Below, piece after piece: positions 32,589-41,517 of a stretch of 64,000 nucleotides of DNA; the first letter of the stretch is position 1, and every line of letters starts with the position of its first letter. The position numbers and the translations under genes are program-made. The notes under the pieces were generated by a model that worked only from the letters and a program-made list of their open reading frames with translations, did no database searches and was not told the DNA's origin. The stretch covers positions 158,458-222,457 of the forward strand of contig NZ_JAOTIF010000008.1 in the NCBI RefSeq assembly GCF_025628885.1, in the 5' to 3' direction. The stretch is from Paraflavisolibacter caeni (lineage in GTDB: Bacteria; Bacteroidota; Bacteroidia; Chitinophagales; Chitinophagaceae).

Positions 32589-34757
32589 ATGCTACCGAAA
32601 AGAATAAAAGTCAGACAGCGCGATATCAAAGATTGTGGAGCTGCTTGTATCGCTTCTGTGGCAGCTTTTTATAATTTGCATTTACCAGTAAGCCAAATCA
32701 GGCAATTGGCTAGCACGGACAAAAGAGGCACAAATGTGCTAGGCATGTTGGAAGCTGTCGAACAATTGGGTTTTGAAGCAAGGGGAGTAAAAGGCACCTT
32801 CGAAAGTTTATTTGAAATCCCTAAGCCCTCCATTGCGCATGTAGTTTTTAAAGATGGTCTTTATCACTATGTGGTCATCTATAATACGACACATAGTCAC
32901 ATAATCATCATGGACCCGGCAGATGGTTGTATTTATAAGAAAACGCATGATGAATTCAAAGAAGAATGGACGGGTGTTTTGGTATTACTTGTACCGGGTG
33001 AAAGCTTTGAAAAAGGAAACCGGAAAACGAGCAACTTCAACCGGTTCTGGCAACTGGTTCAACCCCATAAAGGCATGATGTTTCAAGCTTTTTTCGGAGC
33101 GTTAGTCTATACGCTCTTAGGCTTGTCCGGCTCCATTTATGTTCAAAAGCTAATTGACTTTGTACTGGTGGAGGGCAACATCCGATTACTCAATTTATTG
33201 AGTGTGATCATGATTGCTTTGTTATTTTTTCAGCTCATTATTGGAGTGATTAAAAGAATTTTTGCCCTGCAGACTGCACAAAACATTGACGCCAAACTGA
33301 TCTTAGGATACTACAAACATTTACTCTCCTTGCCTCAACGCTTTTTTGATACCATGAAAGTCGGTGAAATCATGAGCCGGATCAATGACGCTGTAAAGAT
33401 TCGTGTGGTCATCAATGAGGTAGCTGTAAGTTTAGTAGTGAACACCCTGATTATAGGATTCTCCATAGCCATTATGTTTTTATACTACTGGAAGTTGGCT
33501 TTTATTATCATTGCCATCATTCCATTTTACCTGGCCATTTACAGGATGTCCAGGCGAATCAACAGAAAATGGGGTCGAAAGTTAATGGAAGATGGAGCCG
33601 AATTAGGCACCCATTTAGTAGAAAGTTTAAATGCTGTGGGTACCATCAAGCGTTTTGGTCTGGAACAATATGCAAACTCAAAAATAGAAAACCGTTTTGT
33701 TAGTCTACTGAGAACAGTTTATAAATCAAGTATCTTATCCGTGTACTCAGGAACAAGCCTGGAATTGATCACACGTTTATTTACCATAATTATTCTTTGG
33801 AGTGGTAGCTATTTTGTGATCAACCACGAACTTTCTCCGGGCGAACTACTTTCCTTTTATGCTTTGATAGGATATTTTACAGGTCCCGCGTCTTCCCTTA
33901 TTACTGCCAATCGCAGCATCCAGGATGCTTTGATCGCTGCCGATCGCTTGTTTGAGATCATAGATTTAGAAACGGAGGAATCAGATGAACATAAGCTTAC
34001 GCTAACCCCTGAACTTGTTGACAACATCCAATTCATCAATGTTCATTTCCGGTATGGCACCAGTACACAAGTTTTTAAAGGGTTGGACCTGGAAATCCGG
34101 AAAGGAGAAGCTACAGCTATTGTAGGAGAAAGTGGAAGTGGCAAATCAACCTTACTTTCCTTATTTCAAAATCTTTATCCCTTACAGAAAGGAAAGATCA
34201 ATATTGGCAATATCGACATCAAACAAATATCAAATGATAGTTTACGAAGTATGATAGGCATTGTTCCTCAACACATTGACCTTTTTGCCGGTACGATCAT
34301 TGAAAATATTGCCTTGGGCGATATGGAACCAGATATGAAAAGGATTATTGAGCTTTCCCATATGCTGGGTATAACTGACTTTATAGAAAAATTACCCAAT
34401 GGATATCACACCTCTTTAAATGAACAAGGCATTAACCTATCAGGTGGACAACGTCAGCGGATAGCCATTGCCAGGGCATTGTACCGTAATCCTGAAATAC
34501 TGGTCCTGGATGAGGCTACCTCCTCATTGGATGTCATCAGTGAACAGAAAGTTCAGCAAGCCTTACAGCATTTTAAGCAGCAAGGTAAAACCATCATCAT
34601 CATTGCACACCGGCTATCTACTGTTTGCAAATGCGACACTATCCTGGTCCTGAGCCATGGCAAACTGATCGAAATGGGAACGCACCTGGACTTAATACAG
34701 TTACAAGGCCATTATCATCAATTGTGGCAACAGAACAGCTACTCTTTAGCTTCCTGA
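32589..34757 (+). CDS. C39-peptidase ABC transporter (bacteriocin processing and export)
   Basis: 722 residues. Residues 1-135 are a C39 peptidase: oxyanion Gln10, catalytic Cys16 in KDCGAACIAS, His in GLYHYVVIYN and Asp in IIIMDPADG, all present, so cleavage after the double glycine is expected. Six membrane helices occupy about 155-440. The ATPase domain has Walker A GESGSGKST (about 511-519), signature LSGGQRQR (about 616), Walker B ILVLDEAT (about 636) and an H-loop IIIAHRLST. It both trims the leader of the 30340 peptide and pumps it out. Confidence 0.93.
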   Translation: MLPKRIKVRQRDIKDCGAACIASVAAFYNLHLPVSQIRQLASTDKRGTNVLGMLEAVEQLGFEARGVKGTFESLFEIPKPSIAHVVFKDGLYHYVVIYNTTHSHIIIMDPADGCIYKKTHDEFKEEWTGVLVLLVPGESFEKGNRKTSNFNRFWQLVQPHKGMMFQAFFGALVYTLLGLSGSIYVQKLIDFVLVEGNIRLLNLLSVIMIALLFFQLIIGVIKRIFALQTAQNIDAKLILGYYKHLLSLPQRFFDTMKVGEIMSRINDAVKIRVVINEVAVSLVVNTLIIGFSIAIMFLYYWKLAFIIIAIIPFYLAIYRMSRRINRKWGRKLMEDGAELGTHLVESLNAVGTIKRFGLEQYANSKIENRFVSLLRTVYKSSILSVYSGTSLELITRLFTIIILWSGSYFVINHELSPGELLSFYALIGYFTGPASSLITANRSIQDALIAADRLFEIIDLETEESDEHKLTLTPELVDNIQFINVHFRYGTSTQVFKGLDLEIRKGEATAIVGESGSGKSTLLSLFQNLYPLQKGKINIGNIDIKQISNDSLRSMIGIVPQHIDLFAGTIIENIALGDMEPDMKRIIELSHMLGITDFIEKLPNGYHTSLNEQGINLSGGQRQRIAIARALYRNPEILVLDEATSSLDVISEQKVQQALQHFKQQGKTIIIIAHRLSTVCKCDTILVLSHGKLIEMGTHLDLIQLQGHYHQLWQQNSYSLAS

Positions 34758-34817
34758 TATTCCCTGGTATCATACACTCTATACCCCACTAATAATGCTT
34801 ATTTAAAATATAGGTAT

Positions 34818-36254
34818 ATGGAAAAACATAACTTTTATTTACTGTTGATCATGACGGCCTCGTTTCATCTTTGCATGGCCCAGGATCAGTGGGATCTAAA
34901 GCAGTGTGCTGCATACGCACTTGATCATAATACCTCTGTTCAACAACAGGAGATACAGGCTCGTTATGACCAACTAATTTATCAGCAAAGCAAACTGTCA
35001 CAATATCCCTCAGTGAACTTTTCTAATTCAACAGGATTAACATCAGGCCGTTCTATAGATCGCACGACGAATCAGTTCACCACGCAAAGTATTTTTTATT
35101 CTACTTTTAGTTTACAAGGCTCCGTAGAAGTATTTAACTTTTATAGTAAGCGTAATACAATAGCAGCAGACCGTTATATGGCAGAAGCCTCAGAGGCATC
35201 TATAGAAAGACTGAAAAACGATCTTTCCTTAAATGTGGTAGGAGCCTATTTGCAGGCCTTATTGAATAAGCAACAGGTGAAAGTCAACATTGTTCAGATC
35301 CAACAAAGAATAGCGCAGTTATCCAATACAAGAAAGCTGATAAAGGCGGGCTTATTACCAGAACTGAATGCAGTGCAGTTGGAAGCACAACTCGCCCAGG
35401 ACAGTGCCAGTTTTATAACTGCTAAAGAAGCTGAAATAAAGTCACTTCTATACATGAAAGCATTGCTCAACCTGGACGCAGCCATGCCATTCGATATTCA
35501 AACACCGCCAGTTGATTCCATAAAGTTAGAGCCGCTTTCATATTTACAGCCCGAAGCCCTTTACCAGTTGGCCTTGAACAATTTCCCTCAACAGCAAGTA
35601 AACAGGCTCCGGTTAAAAGCTGCTCATAAAAATGTAGAGGCAGCAAAAGCGACTATGTATCCGTCCATATCATTATATGGAAACTTACAGACAGGTTATT
35701 CTAATGCCAGGAATAAAGCAGAGGCTAATGGCTATAAACTAAATGGCTATACCAGGATCGGCATTGTAGAACGCACGAAAGACTCAGTAATTGTTCCTGT
35801 CCGTTCAACTCAATACCGCTTCTATGCCGATCCGTTCGGTACCCAGTTAGCCAACAACTTTGGAAATAACTTTGGTTTAAGTATGACCATTCCCATCTTT
35901 AATGGCGGCTCGGCCCGCACTAGTTTTCAACGAGCCAAATTAAAAATAAAGGCGGTTGAATTGCAGCAACAGCAGGACGACATGATATTGAAACAGGAAA
36001 TTTACAAAGCGTTTTCAGATGCCATTACTTCCTTACAAAAGTTCAATGCTGAAAAGAAAAGCCAGGAGGCAGCCAAAAAAGCCTTTGATGCTGCAATGAA
36101 GCGCTACGAATTAGGACTGTTGAGCACTTTTGACGTCATTACAGCTCAAAACCATTGGTACAATGCAAAATCACAAGAGCTGTTAGCACAGTACGAGTAT
36201 GTATTTAAAATGAAGGTTTTAGAGTTTTATAAGGGTGAAGGATTGAAAATGTAG
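34818..36254 (+). CDS. TolC-family outer-membrane channel of the peptide exporter
   Basis: 478 residues with a signal peptide ending at CMAQ. Two related halves show the outer-membrane efflux protein pattern: WDLKQCAAYALDHNTSVQQ, long helices, and FGLSMTIPIFNGGSARTSF in the second half. The C-terminal helices KRYELGLLSTFDVITAQNHW are typical. With the HlyD and ABC genes it completes a type I secretion path. It ends 38 bases before the end of the opposite histidine kinase gene, with no evident terminator. Confidence 0.9.
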   Translation: MEKHNFYLLLIMTASFHLCMAQDQWDLKQCAAYALDHNTSVQQQEIQARYDQLIYQQSKLSQYPSVNFSNSTGLTSGRSIDRTTNQFTTQSIFYSTFSLQGSVEVFNFYSKRNTIAADRYMAEASEASIERLKNDLSLNVVGAYLQALLNKQQVKVNIVQIQQRIAQLSNTRKLIKAGLLPELNAVQLEAQLAQDSASFITAKEAEIKSLLYMKALLNLDAAMPFDIQTPPVDSIKLEPLSYLQPEALYQLALNNFPQQQVNRLRLKAAHKNVEAAKATMYPSISLYGNLQTGYSNARNKAEANGYKLNGYTRIGIVERTKDSVIVPVRSTQYRFYADPFGTQLANNFGNNFGLSMTIPIFNGGSARTSFQRAKLKIKAVELQQQQDDMILKQEIYKAFSDAITSLQKFNAEKKSQEAAKKAFDAAMKRYELGLLSTFDVITAQNHWYNAKSQELLAQYEYVFKMKVLEFYKGEGLKM

Positions 36255-36292
36255 TGCAAGTGGAGATTCCAACAACAATTTATCATCCTTTA

Positions 36293-38002
36293 TTAATGCT
36301 TTTTAAGCTCAATAATCGTACCCTGGCCAATAACAGCGTTGATATTGAAATAGTATCCGATCCGTTCAGCCCTGTACTTCATGTTCTTCAATCCATTACC
36401 CTCACCAGGCTCTGTTACATCAAAACCCTGTCCATTATCCTTGATCTGTATACATAATTTTCCTTTTAGGTACAGCTCCATCGTGAGATGGACTTCAGAA
36501 GCCTTGGCATACTTGACCGTATTGTTGATGGCCTCCTTGACGATCAAGTATAAACTTCTTTTTTCCTCTTGATCCAACTTGTAGTATAAAACTTCCTCAG
36601 GAATTTGCTGGATATATTTGATGTCATTGGCCTCACATAAAGGCACAGCAAACTGCCTGATGCGCTGCAGCAAATCGGATATAACGTCTTTACGATCGTC
36701 CAATACCCACATAATATCCCGTACACCACTGATGGCTTCCTGGGTGCTCTCTTTTATTTTCAGCAGGTGCACGTCTTCTTTTTTAATGAGTGCAAGGTTG
36801 GTATAGACTTTTATGCTATTGAGCGTGCTTCCCAAATCATCATGCAGGTCCTTGGAGAGTTTGGTCCTGATCATTTGTTCTCTCTTCAATTGGTTCACAC
36901 GAAGCCAGAATCCCGTTGCAATGAGCAATATAAGAACGCCCCCTAAGATGGCATATTTGATTAAATTGTTCCGGTAACGCTGCAGTGCAGCCCTTTTCTC
37001 CTGTTCACGCAATTGCTCATTTTGATTGATGATCTGTACCTTTCTTACGATCTCCGAATTGAATAAGGTATCTTTTGTGCTCACCGATTTTTTAAAATAC
37101 CAGTAAGCACTATCCATTCTATTTTGTGATTCATAGAGGTGAGACAAAAGATCAGCAGCATTCACGACCCCTTTGGAAAAAGAACAATCCACAGCAGAGG
37201 CTAATGATTGCTTTGCATAAAGTATAGCCGAATCCGTCGCATCAGCATCTTTATAAATTCTGGCGATTCCGTATTTGGCTTTTGCCTGTAGTTGCTTGTC
37301 ATTCTCCTGTAACGCCAAAGGAATGCTCCTTCTATAATGGTCTAGTGCGACTTCATCTTGATGCAATCGGTGATGAATATCACCAAGATTTACAAGGGCG
37401 GCAGCAATATCACCGGTATTCTTTACCTGGAGTCCCAACTCGTAGGCTTTATTCTGGTAAAATAGTGCCGAGTCTAACAGGTTCATTTTTTCATAATTAA
37501 AACCCAGGTTGATAAAGGTTTTTACGAGATCGTCTTTCTTGTTCTTAGCCTGGAAAATATCCTTTGCTTTAAGATAATAACGGACTGCATTGCGGTCATC
37601 TTCCTGTTCCTGGTATACCATTGCCATATTATTGTAACAGGCTGCCATACCCAGCGGACTTTTAATTCTTTCGTATATCTCCAGGGCCTTTACATGGGTT
37701 TCAAGTGCTTTTACATAGTTACCTTTTTCAAAAAACAAATCGCCAATAATAGCAAGGGATTGGGCTGCTCCTAATGGGAATTCTTTTTCTTCAGCTAAAT
37801 GATATGCTTGTTGAGCAAACAACATGGCACTATCTGGAACAACATAATAATATTCAAGACAAATCCTTAAAAGAGTAAACACACGCGTCGTATCAACAGT
37901 AGTGATTTTCAAAACTCTTTGCAGGCTATCAATAGTTTGGCTTTGAGCCTTAAGGATAAAGACACTACTTAAAATTGAAAGAATAGCAATGAGCTTTCTC
38001 AT
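36293..38002 (-). CDS. TPR sensor histidine kinase (NarL-partner type)
   Basis: 569 residues. The signal peptide/first helix is at 1-20, then six or so TPR units (about 50-320) in the periplasm, a membrane helix near 345 (YAILGGVLILLIATGFWLRV), then the HisKA_3 dimerisation domain with phospho-acceptor His387 in SKDLHDDLGSTLNS. The ATPase domain has the N box (YLIVKEAINNTVKYA) and G box IKDNGQGFDV. All catalytic parts are intact. Kinases of this class pair with NarL-type regulators; the nearest is at 40858, so it likely phosphorylates that protein. It follows a T9SS protein gene by three bases. Confidence 0.88.
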   Translation of the reverse strand: MRKLIAILSILSSVFILKAQSQTIDSLQRVLKITTVDTTRVFTLLRICLEYYYVVPDSAMLFAQQAYHLAEEKEFPLGAAQSLAIIGDLFFEKGNYVKALETHVKALEIYERIKSPLGMAACYNNMAMVYQEQEDDRNAVRYYLKAKDIFQAKNKKDDLVKTFINLGFNYEKMNLLDSALFYQNKAYELGLQVKNTGDIAAALVNLGDIHHRLHQDEVALDHYRRSIPLALQENDKQLQAKAKYGIARIYKDADATDSAILYAKQSLASAVDCSFSKGVVNAADLLSHLYESQNRMDSAYWYFKKSVSTKDTLFNSEIVRKVQIINQNEQLREQEKRAALQRYRNNLIKYAILGGVLILLIATGFWLRVNQLKREQMIRTKLSKDLHDDLGSTLNSIKVYTNLALIKKEDVHLLKIKESTQEAISGVRDIMWVLDDRKDVISDLLQRIRQFAVPLCEANDIKYIQQIPEEVLYYKLDQEEKRSLYLIVKEAINNTVKYAKASEVHLTMELYLKGKLCIQIKDNGQGFDVTEPGEGNGLKNMKYRAERIGYYFNINAVIGQGTIIELKKH

Positions 38003-38005
38003 AGT

Positions 38006-39877
38006 TTACTGAACGACAATCTTTTTAGTTTCCACTTTACCAGGATAGTATACGCGTAACAGATAAAAGCCGGGCCTCAGGTTGTTGATCTGAAGGTTTG
38101 TAGATGCATAGTTCTTCCATTGCTGCAGGTTCCTTCCTGAATAGTCTTCAAGAACAATAGTAGCAGCACCTTCTTTGGCAGGTAAGTATACCATGGCCGA
38201 ACCTCTGTTAGGATTAGGATATACTAATACCTGCGATGGATTAGAATGCTGCTCTGCTTTATTGATCAGACCATTATTAGTAAATAAAAACAATGAAGAA
38301 AAACTTGATCTCATGATGCCTATCTGTTTAATAGTCCTACCGGCACTGCAAAAGATACAAGGGTCTGCAGGTATAAAATTAACAGTAGGTTGAAAATTCA
38401 CCCCACCACTCACAATCATTGCGTGATCACGCGGCAAAATATCTATGATAAAACAGGCCTTAGCATTCGGTTCCGTTTCTGTTTGGATGTTGGCAAACGT
38501 ATTTACCGAACACACAGATGGCACTGAGCCTCCAAGGGGCACAGTTACCATCGAATCATTTTGCTCTGGTATGCCATTACAATTTCTATCTGAATAAATC
38601 TTGATTGAAATATCTTCTTCCTCGTCATTAGGCGGTAGTTCATGATCAAATTTTATTTCATTGAAGACAATACCAGTGATATCAAATGTTTCAGTTGCAT
38701 TGGTTCGGTTTGTATAGCTTAGTTTAAACCTATAACCAGAATCGGGAATGAAGACCGGAGTGGAAATGCTTGTGTCAAAGGCTACATCTCCAGACTTCCC
38801 AACTCCATCACAGGGGTTGCCTACATTATCTGCCACATCGTTATCTGTATATTTTCCACCACCTCGCTTCAAGGACAATTTATAGAAAAAAATCTCTCCG
38901 GCCTTTAGGGACTTAGTCTTCTTCCACCGATCCACAAATATGTCCTCAAGTTGATCTACAAACGGATCAAGCCATGAATTCAGCCATTGTTGATTGTTTG
39001 ATAGATTTTCTAATTCGTCTTCTAACTTTTCTATTTGCTTCTTTTTCTTATGATCAACAATCCATAATTTTAAATACTGCCATGGGACAGCAAGCTCTAC
39101 GCCATAGCCATCTTCAGTAAAGGCAGCGGCAAATGTTTCATTCTTTTTTAAGCGTTCCTTATGAGGAACGTTCTTTGAATCAAACACTTTTTCTAGTCTT
39201 CCAGGCATAGGATAGTTTTGGACAATGGGTCCGCCACTACGAATTCCATTGCTATCTTCCTGGACAATTGCTAAAGGATTTCCCTTGCCTTTAATGAAAT
39301 TGCGATGAATATCAGGCAAATAACGGCTTAAAGTTAAAGACAGACTGTTGTTTTCCTTAAGTGCAGCATGGAAAACAGGCTCCCCTTCATTCATATAGCC
39401 ATCAGCATTCACATCACAGAAATAATAGAAACTATTGATGGAATTACTATGAGCAAGCCGGCGGAAATAAAAGAACACGTTGAAATCATCATGTGTAAAA
39501 GCAGTTAGTCTTATATTTTGGTCTGGCTTAGGAAAGGGATCATCAAAAATATGAGAAGAAAAATCAGATGAACACTCTGTAGTCAACTCTTCCTCATTAT
39601 CGGCATCAAGGGCCCAGTTAAAAGCAGTTCCACTAGGTAATTCGAAAGGTTTTAAAACATCATCTTCACTCCTTGAACCTAATATTTCTTCCCAATCTGA
39701 AATTCTTCCATCGATAGCCCATGGAGCAGGAGCTTTCTTACTAAATGATATTTTTTTTGTATTTACAATTTCACTAGTACATCCATTCCCGCAATTAGAG
39801 CAATCCTGAGCTTTTATATCGATTACTAGAAGACTCAACATGAAAAAAAGAAAGGAAATGTGTGTTAGCTTTTTCAT
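38006..39877 (-). CDS. Secreted T9SS protein with CBM9/DOMON-like domain
   Basis: 623 residues from the ATG at 39877 (MKKLTHISFLFFML), chosen for its signal peptide; the frame is open to 39898. After a Cys-rich start (CSNCGNGC) comes APWAIDGRISDWEEILG, the usual opening of CBM9-like/DOMON sandwiches, with FFYFRRLAHS and FYYFCDVNADGYMNEGEPVF. A middle part has CNGIPEQNDSMVTVPLGG (a Ca-binding or uncharacterised repeat-like stretch). The T9SS sorting domain starts VYPNPNRGSAMVYL. Its stop is three bases before the kinase start, so a cell-surface protein and a sensor kinase are cotranscribed, which suggests a ligand-sensing pair. Confidence 0.8.
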   Translation of the reverse strand: MKKLTHISFLFFMLSLLVIDIKAQDCSNCGNGCTSEIVNTKKISFSKKAPAPWAIDGRISDWEEILGSRSEDDVLKPFELPSGTAFNWALDADNEEELTTECSSDFSSHIFDDPFPKPDQNIRLTAFTHDDFNVFFYFRRLAHSNSINSFYYFCDVNADGYMNEGEPVFHAALKENNSLSLTLSRYLPDIHRNFIKGKGNPLAIVQEDSNGIRSGGPIVQNYPMPGRLEKVFDSKNVPHKERLKKNETFAAAFTEDGYGVELAVPWQYLKLWIVDHKKKKQIEKLEDELENLSNNQQWLNSWLDPFVDQLEDIFVDRWKKTKSLKAGEIFFYKLSLKRGGGKYTDNDVADNVGNPCDGVGKSGDVAFDTSISTPVFIPDSGYRFKLSYTNRTNATETFDITGIVFNEIKFDHELPPNDEEEDISIKIYSDRNCNGIPEQNDSMVTVPLGGSVPSVCSVNTFANIQTETEPNAKACFIIDILPRDHAMIVSGGVNFQPTVNFIPADPCIFCSAGRTIKQIGIMRSSFSSLFLFTNNGLINKAEQHSNPSQVLVYPNPNRGSAMVYLPAKEGAATIVLEDYSGRNLQQWKNYASTNLQINNLRPGFYLLRVYYPGKVETKKIVVQ

Positions 39878-40120
39878 AAAACACCTTTTTAAGGTCAATG
39901 TAAAAGGGAAGGATTACAAGACGCTTCATCAGGTGGATCATTACATACAAAAGCTCAGAGCCTTTCTTATCAACTATAATAAAAGAGCGAATAAAAATTG
40001 TGCTGTTTTATACATATGAATTTAATGTAATTATACTACCCGTACAACTTTTTCAAAAGGAGTAAATCGCTGATGAGCCTTGGTCTCTTTTGAAGATTCT
40101 AAACCGCAAAACTCTTGAAT

Positions 40121-40169
40121 AAACAGGTGTTTTCACGGTTTTTGCTTTTGAGCAGCCATACTAAATTGC
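40121..40169 (+). promoter_or_regulatory. Regulated promoter 3 with GTG-TTTT-CAC element
   Basis: AAACAGGTGTTTTCAC (40121-40136) is identical to the core in promoters 1 and 2, though the next bases are GG instead of CC. TTTG (40141-40144), 17 bases and TAAATTGC (40162-40169) form a plausible promoter. The start codon is at 40173, so the transcript may be almost leaderless. Confidence 0.65.
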
Positions 40170-40172
40170 ATC

Positions 40173-40865
40173 ATGGTCAGTTCAAATCAATATAAAGAGT
40201 TACGATACCAATATGAAGTGCTTTTGGCGAGGTATGATATTAGGGACCATTATCTCAATGAAATTGTTGAGGAAGTTTATCAAAATATTGGACAGGTTTT
40301 AAGCCTTGTACGCTTACAACTAAGTTTGCTAACGCATAATAACGATGTGGCAAAGGAAAAGGCAACTGAACCAAGTCATTTAGTAGGCAGGGTAATCCAG
40401 GATCTAAAGAATATGTGTAAAAGCTTTCATCCTGAAACAGAATTATTATTCAATTCAGGAATGATCCGGCTTCTTGAACATGAGTTAAAGTTATTAAACA
40501 GTGATCAGGAAAGTTCTGCAATTGAAGTAATGGGTGAACCTTGCTCACTGCCTGCGGGCATAGAATTGATCGTATTCCGTATGCTGCAGGAAATGCTTTT
40601 TGGCCTTATAAAAAAGCATAAGCGACACCCCATTTCAGTAACTGTTGCTTATGAGAAAAATGGTGTAACTTTTATAGTAAAGCATGCAGGAAAACCCATC
40701 GAACGGACACAATGGAATATGCCTGATGATAGCTTTTCTCTAAAGAGATTGCCATTACACCAAAGAGCTGAATTAATCAACGCCAAATTGCAGGTTCACT
40801 ATAGCAAGGCTAATCAGACATGCATCAAGTTAACGGTTCCTATCAAAAACGCATTGTATGAATAA
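40173..40865 (+). CDS. Degenerate histidine-kinase-like protein (pseudokinase)
   Basis: 230 residues, no membrane segment. EIVEEVYQNIGQVLSLVRLQ aligns with the HisKA_3 segment (RDLHD.IGQ.LS..K.QL), but Tyr36 stands where the phospho-acceptor His should be. The ATPase-like part FRMLQEMLFGLIKKHK lacks the N-box Asn (Phe143), and no G1 box DxGxG is seen. So it should neither autophosphorylate nor bind ATP normally. It overlaps the response regulator gene by eight bases. Likely role: a sensor or allosteric partner that binds the regulator or the active kinase at 36293. Confidence 0.75.
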   Translation: MVSSNQYKELRYQYEVLLARYDIRDHYLNEIVEEVYQNIGQVLSLVRLQLSLLTHNNDVAKEKATEPSHLVGRVIQDLKNMCKSFHPETELLFNSGMIRLLEHELKLLNSDQESSAIEVMGEPCSLPAGIELIVFRMLQEMLFGLIKKHKRHPISVTVAYEKNGVTFIVKHAGKPIERTQWNMPDDSFSLKRLPLHQRAELINAKLQVHYSKANQTCIKLTVPIKNALYE

Positions 40866-41517
40866 CATAAAAGTAGCCCTTGTAGATGATCACGTTCTTT
40901 TACGTAAAGGACTGGCGAACCTGATCAGCATCCAGGGATTTGATATTCATTTAGAATGTGACAATGGTAAACAATTGGTCAACAAGTTGAACAAGGACGA
41001 TTTACCACACATTGTTTTGATGGATATCAACATGCCGGAAATGGATGGTTTTGAAGCAACCCTATGGCTCAAAAAGAATTATCCATCTGTTAAAGTGTTG
41101 GCCTTAAGTATGTATGATGATGATAATGCAATCATACGTATGTTACGGAATGGGGCTAAAGGATATATTTTAAAAGAAAGTGAGCCTTCAGAATTAAAGG
41201 CCGCTATAGATGCGGTGGTGACAAAAGGCTTTTATTACTCGGAAACAGTAACGGGAAAGCTCGTGCATAGCATCCAGGAAATGGATGAAGACGATGCAAA
41301 TGACCACCGACTGCTGTTAAGCCTCAATGAAAAAGAAATCACATTTTTAAAACTCGCCTGTACAGAAATGACCTATAAGGAAATTGCGGAACAAATGTTT
41401 TTAAGCCCGCGTACCATAGATGGATACAGGGACCAGCTTTTTGAGAAGCTCAATGTAAAAAGCAGGGTAGGATTGGTTCTGTTTGCTATTCAGAAGGGAA
41501 TTGTAAGATTTAATTAA
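40858..41517 (+). CDS. NarL/FixJ-family response regulator
   Basis: 219 residues. The receiver domain 1-120 has acidic pocket DD10-11, phospho-acceptor Asp56 in LMDINMPEMDG, Ser/Thr in ALSMYDDD and Lys in YILKESEP. The C-terminal LuxR-type HTH at about 150-210 has LNEKEITFLKLACTEMTYKE then IAEQMFLSPRTIDGYRDQLF. It is coupled to the pseudokinase gene by an ATG inside its last codons. The dyad element in front of its own operon and before the peptide and exporter genes is the obvious candidate binding site (inference). It overlaps the AraC gene tail by eight bases. Confidence 0.9.
   Translation: MNNIKVALVDDHVLLRKGLANLISIQGFDIHLECDNGKQLVNKLNKDDLPHIVLMDINMPEMDGFEATLWLKKNYPSVKVLALSMYDDDNAIIRMLRNGAKGYILKESEPSELKAAIDAVVTKGFYYSETVTGKLVHSIQEMDEDDANDHRLLLSLNEKEITFLKLACTEMTYKEIAEQMFLSPRTIDGYRDQLFEKLNVKSRVGLVLFAIQKGIVRFN

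Noticed and set aside
28840..36254. Multidrug efflux system interpretation of the HlyD/ABC/TolC genes
   Set aside because: The ABC protein carries an intact C39 peptidase and lies next to a double-glycine peptide, which points to peptide export.
39870..39890. GGTGTTTT on the minus strand before the T9SS gene, resembling the regulon element
   Set aside because: Only the half GGTGTTTT is present, directly against the start codon at 39877, without the CAC arm or a following promoter.
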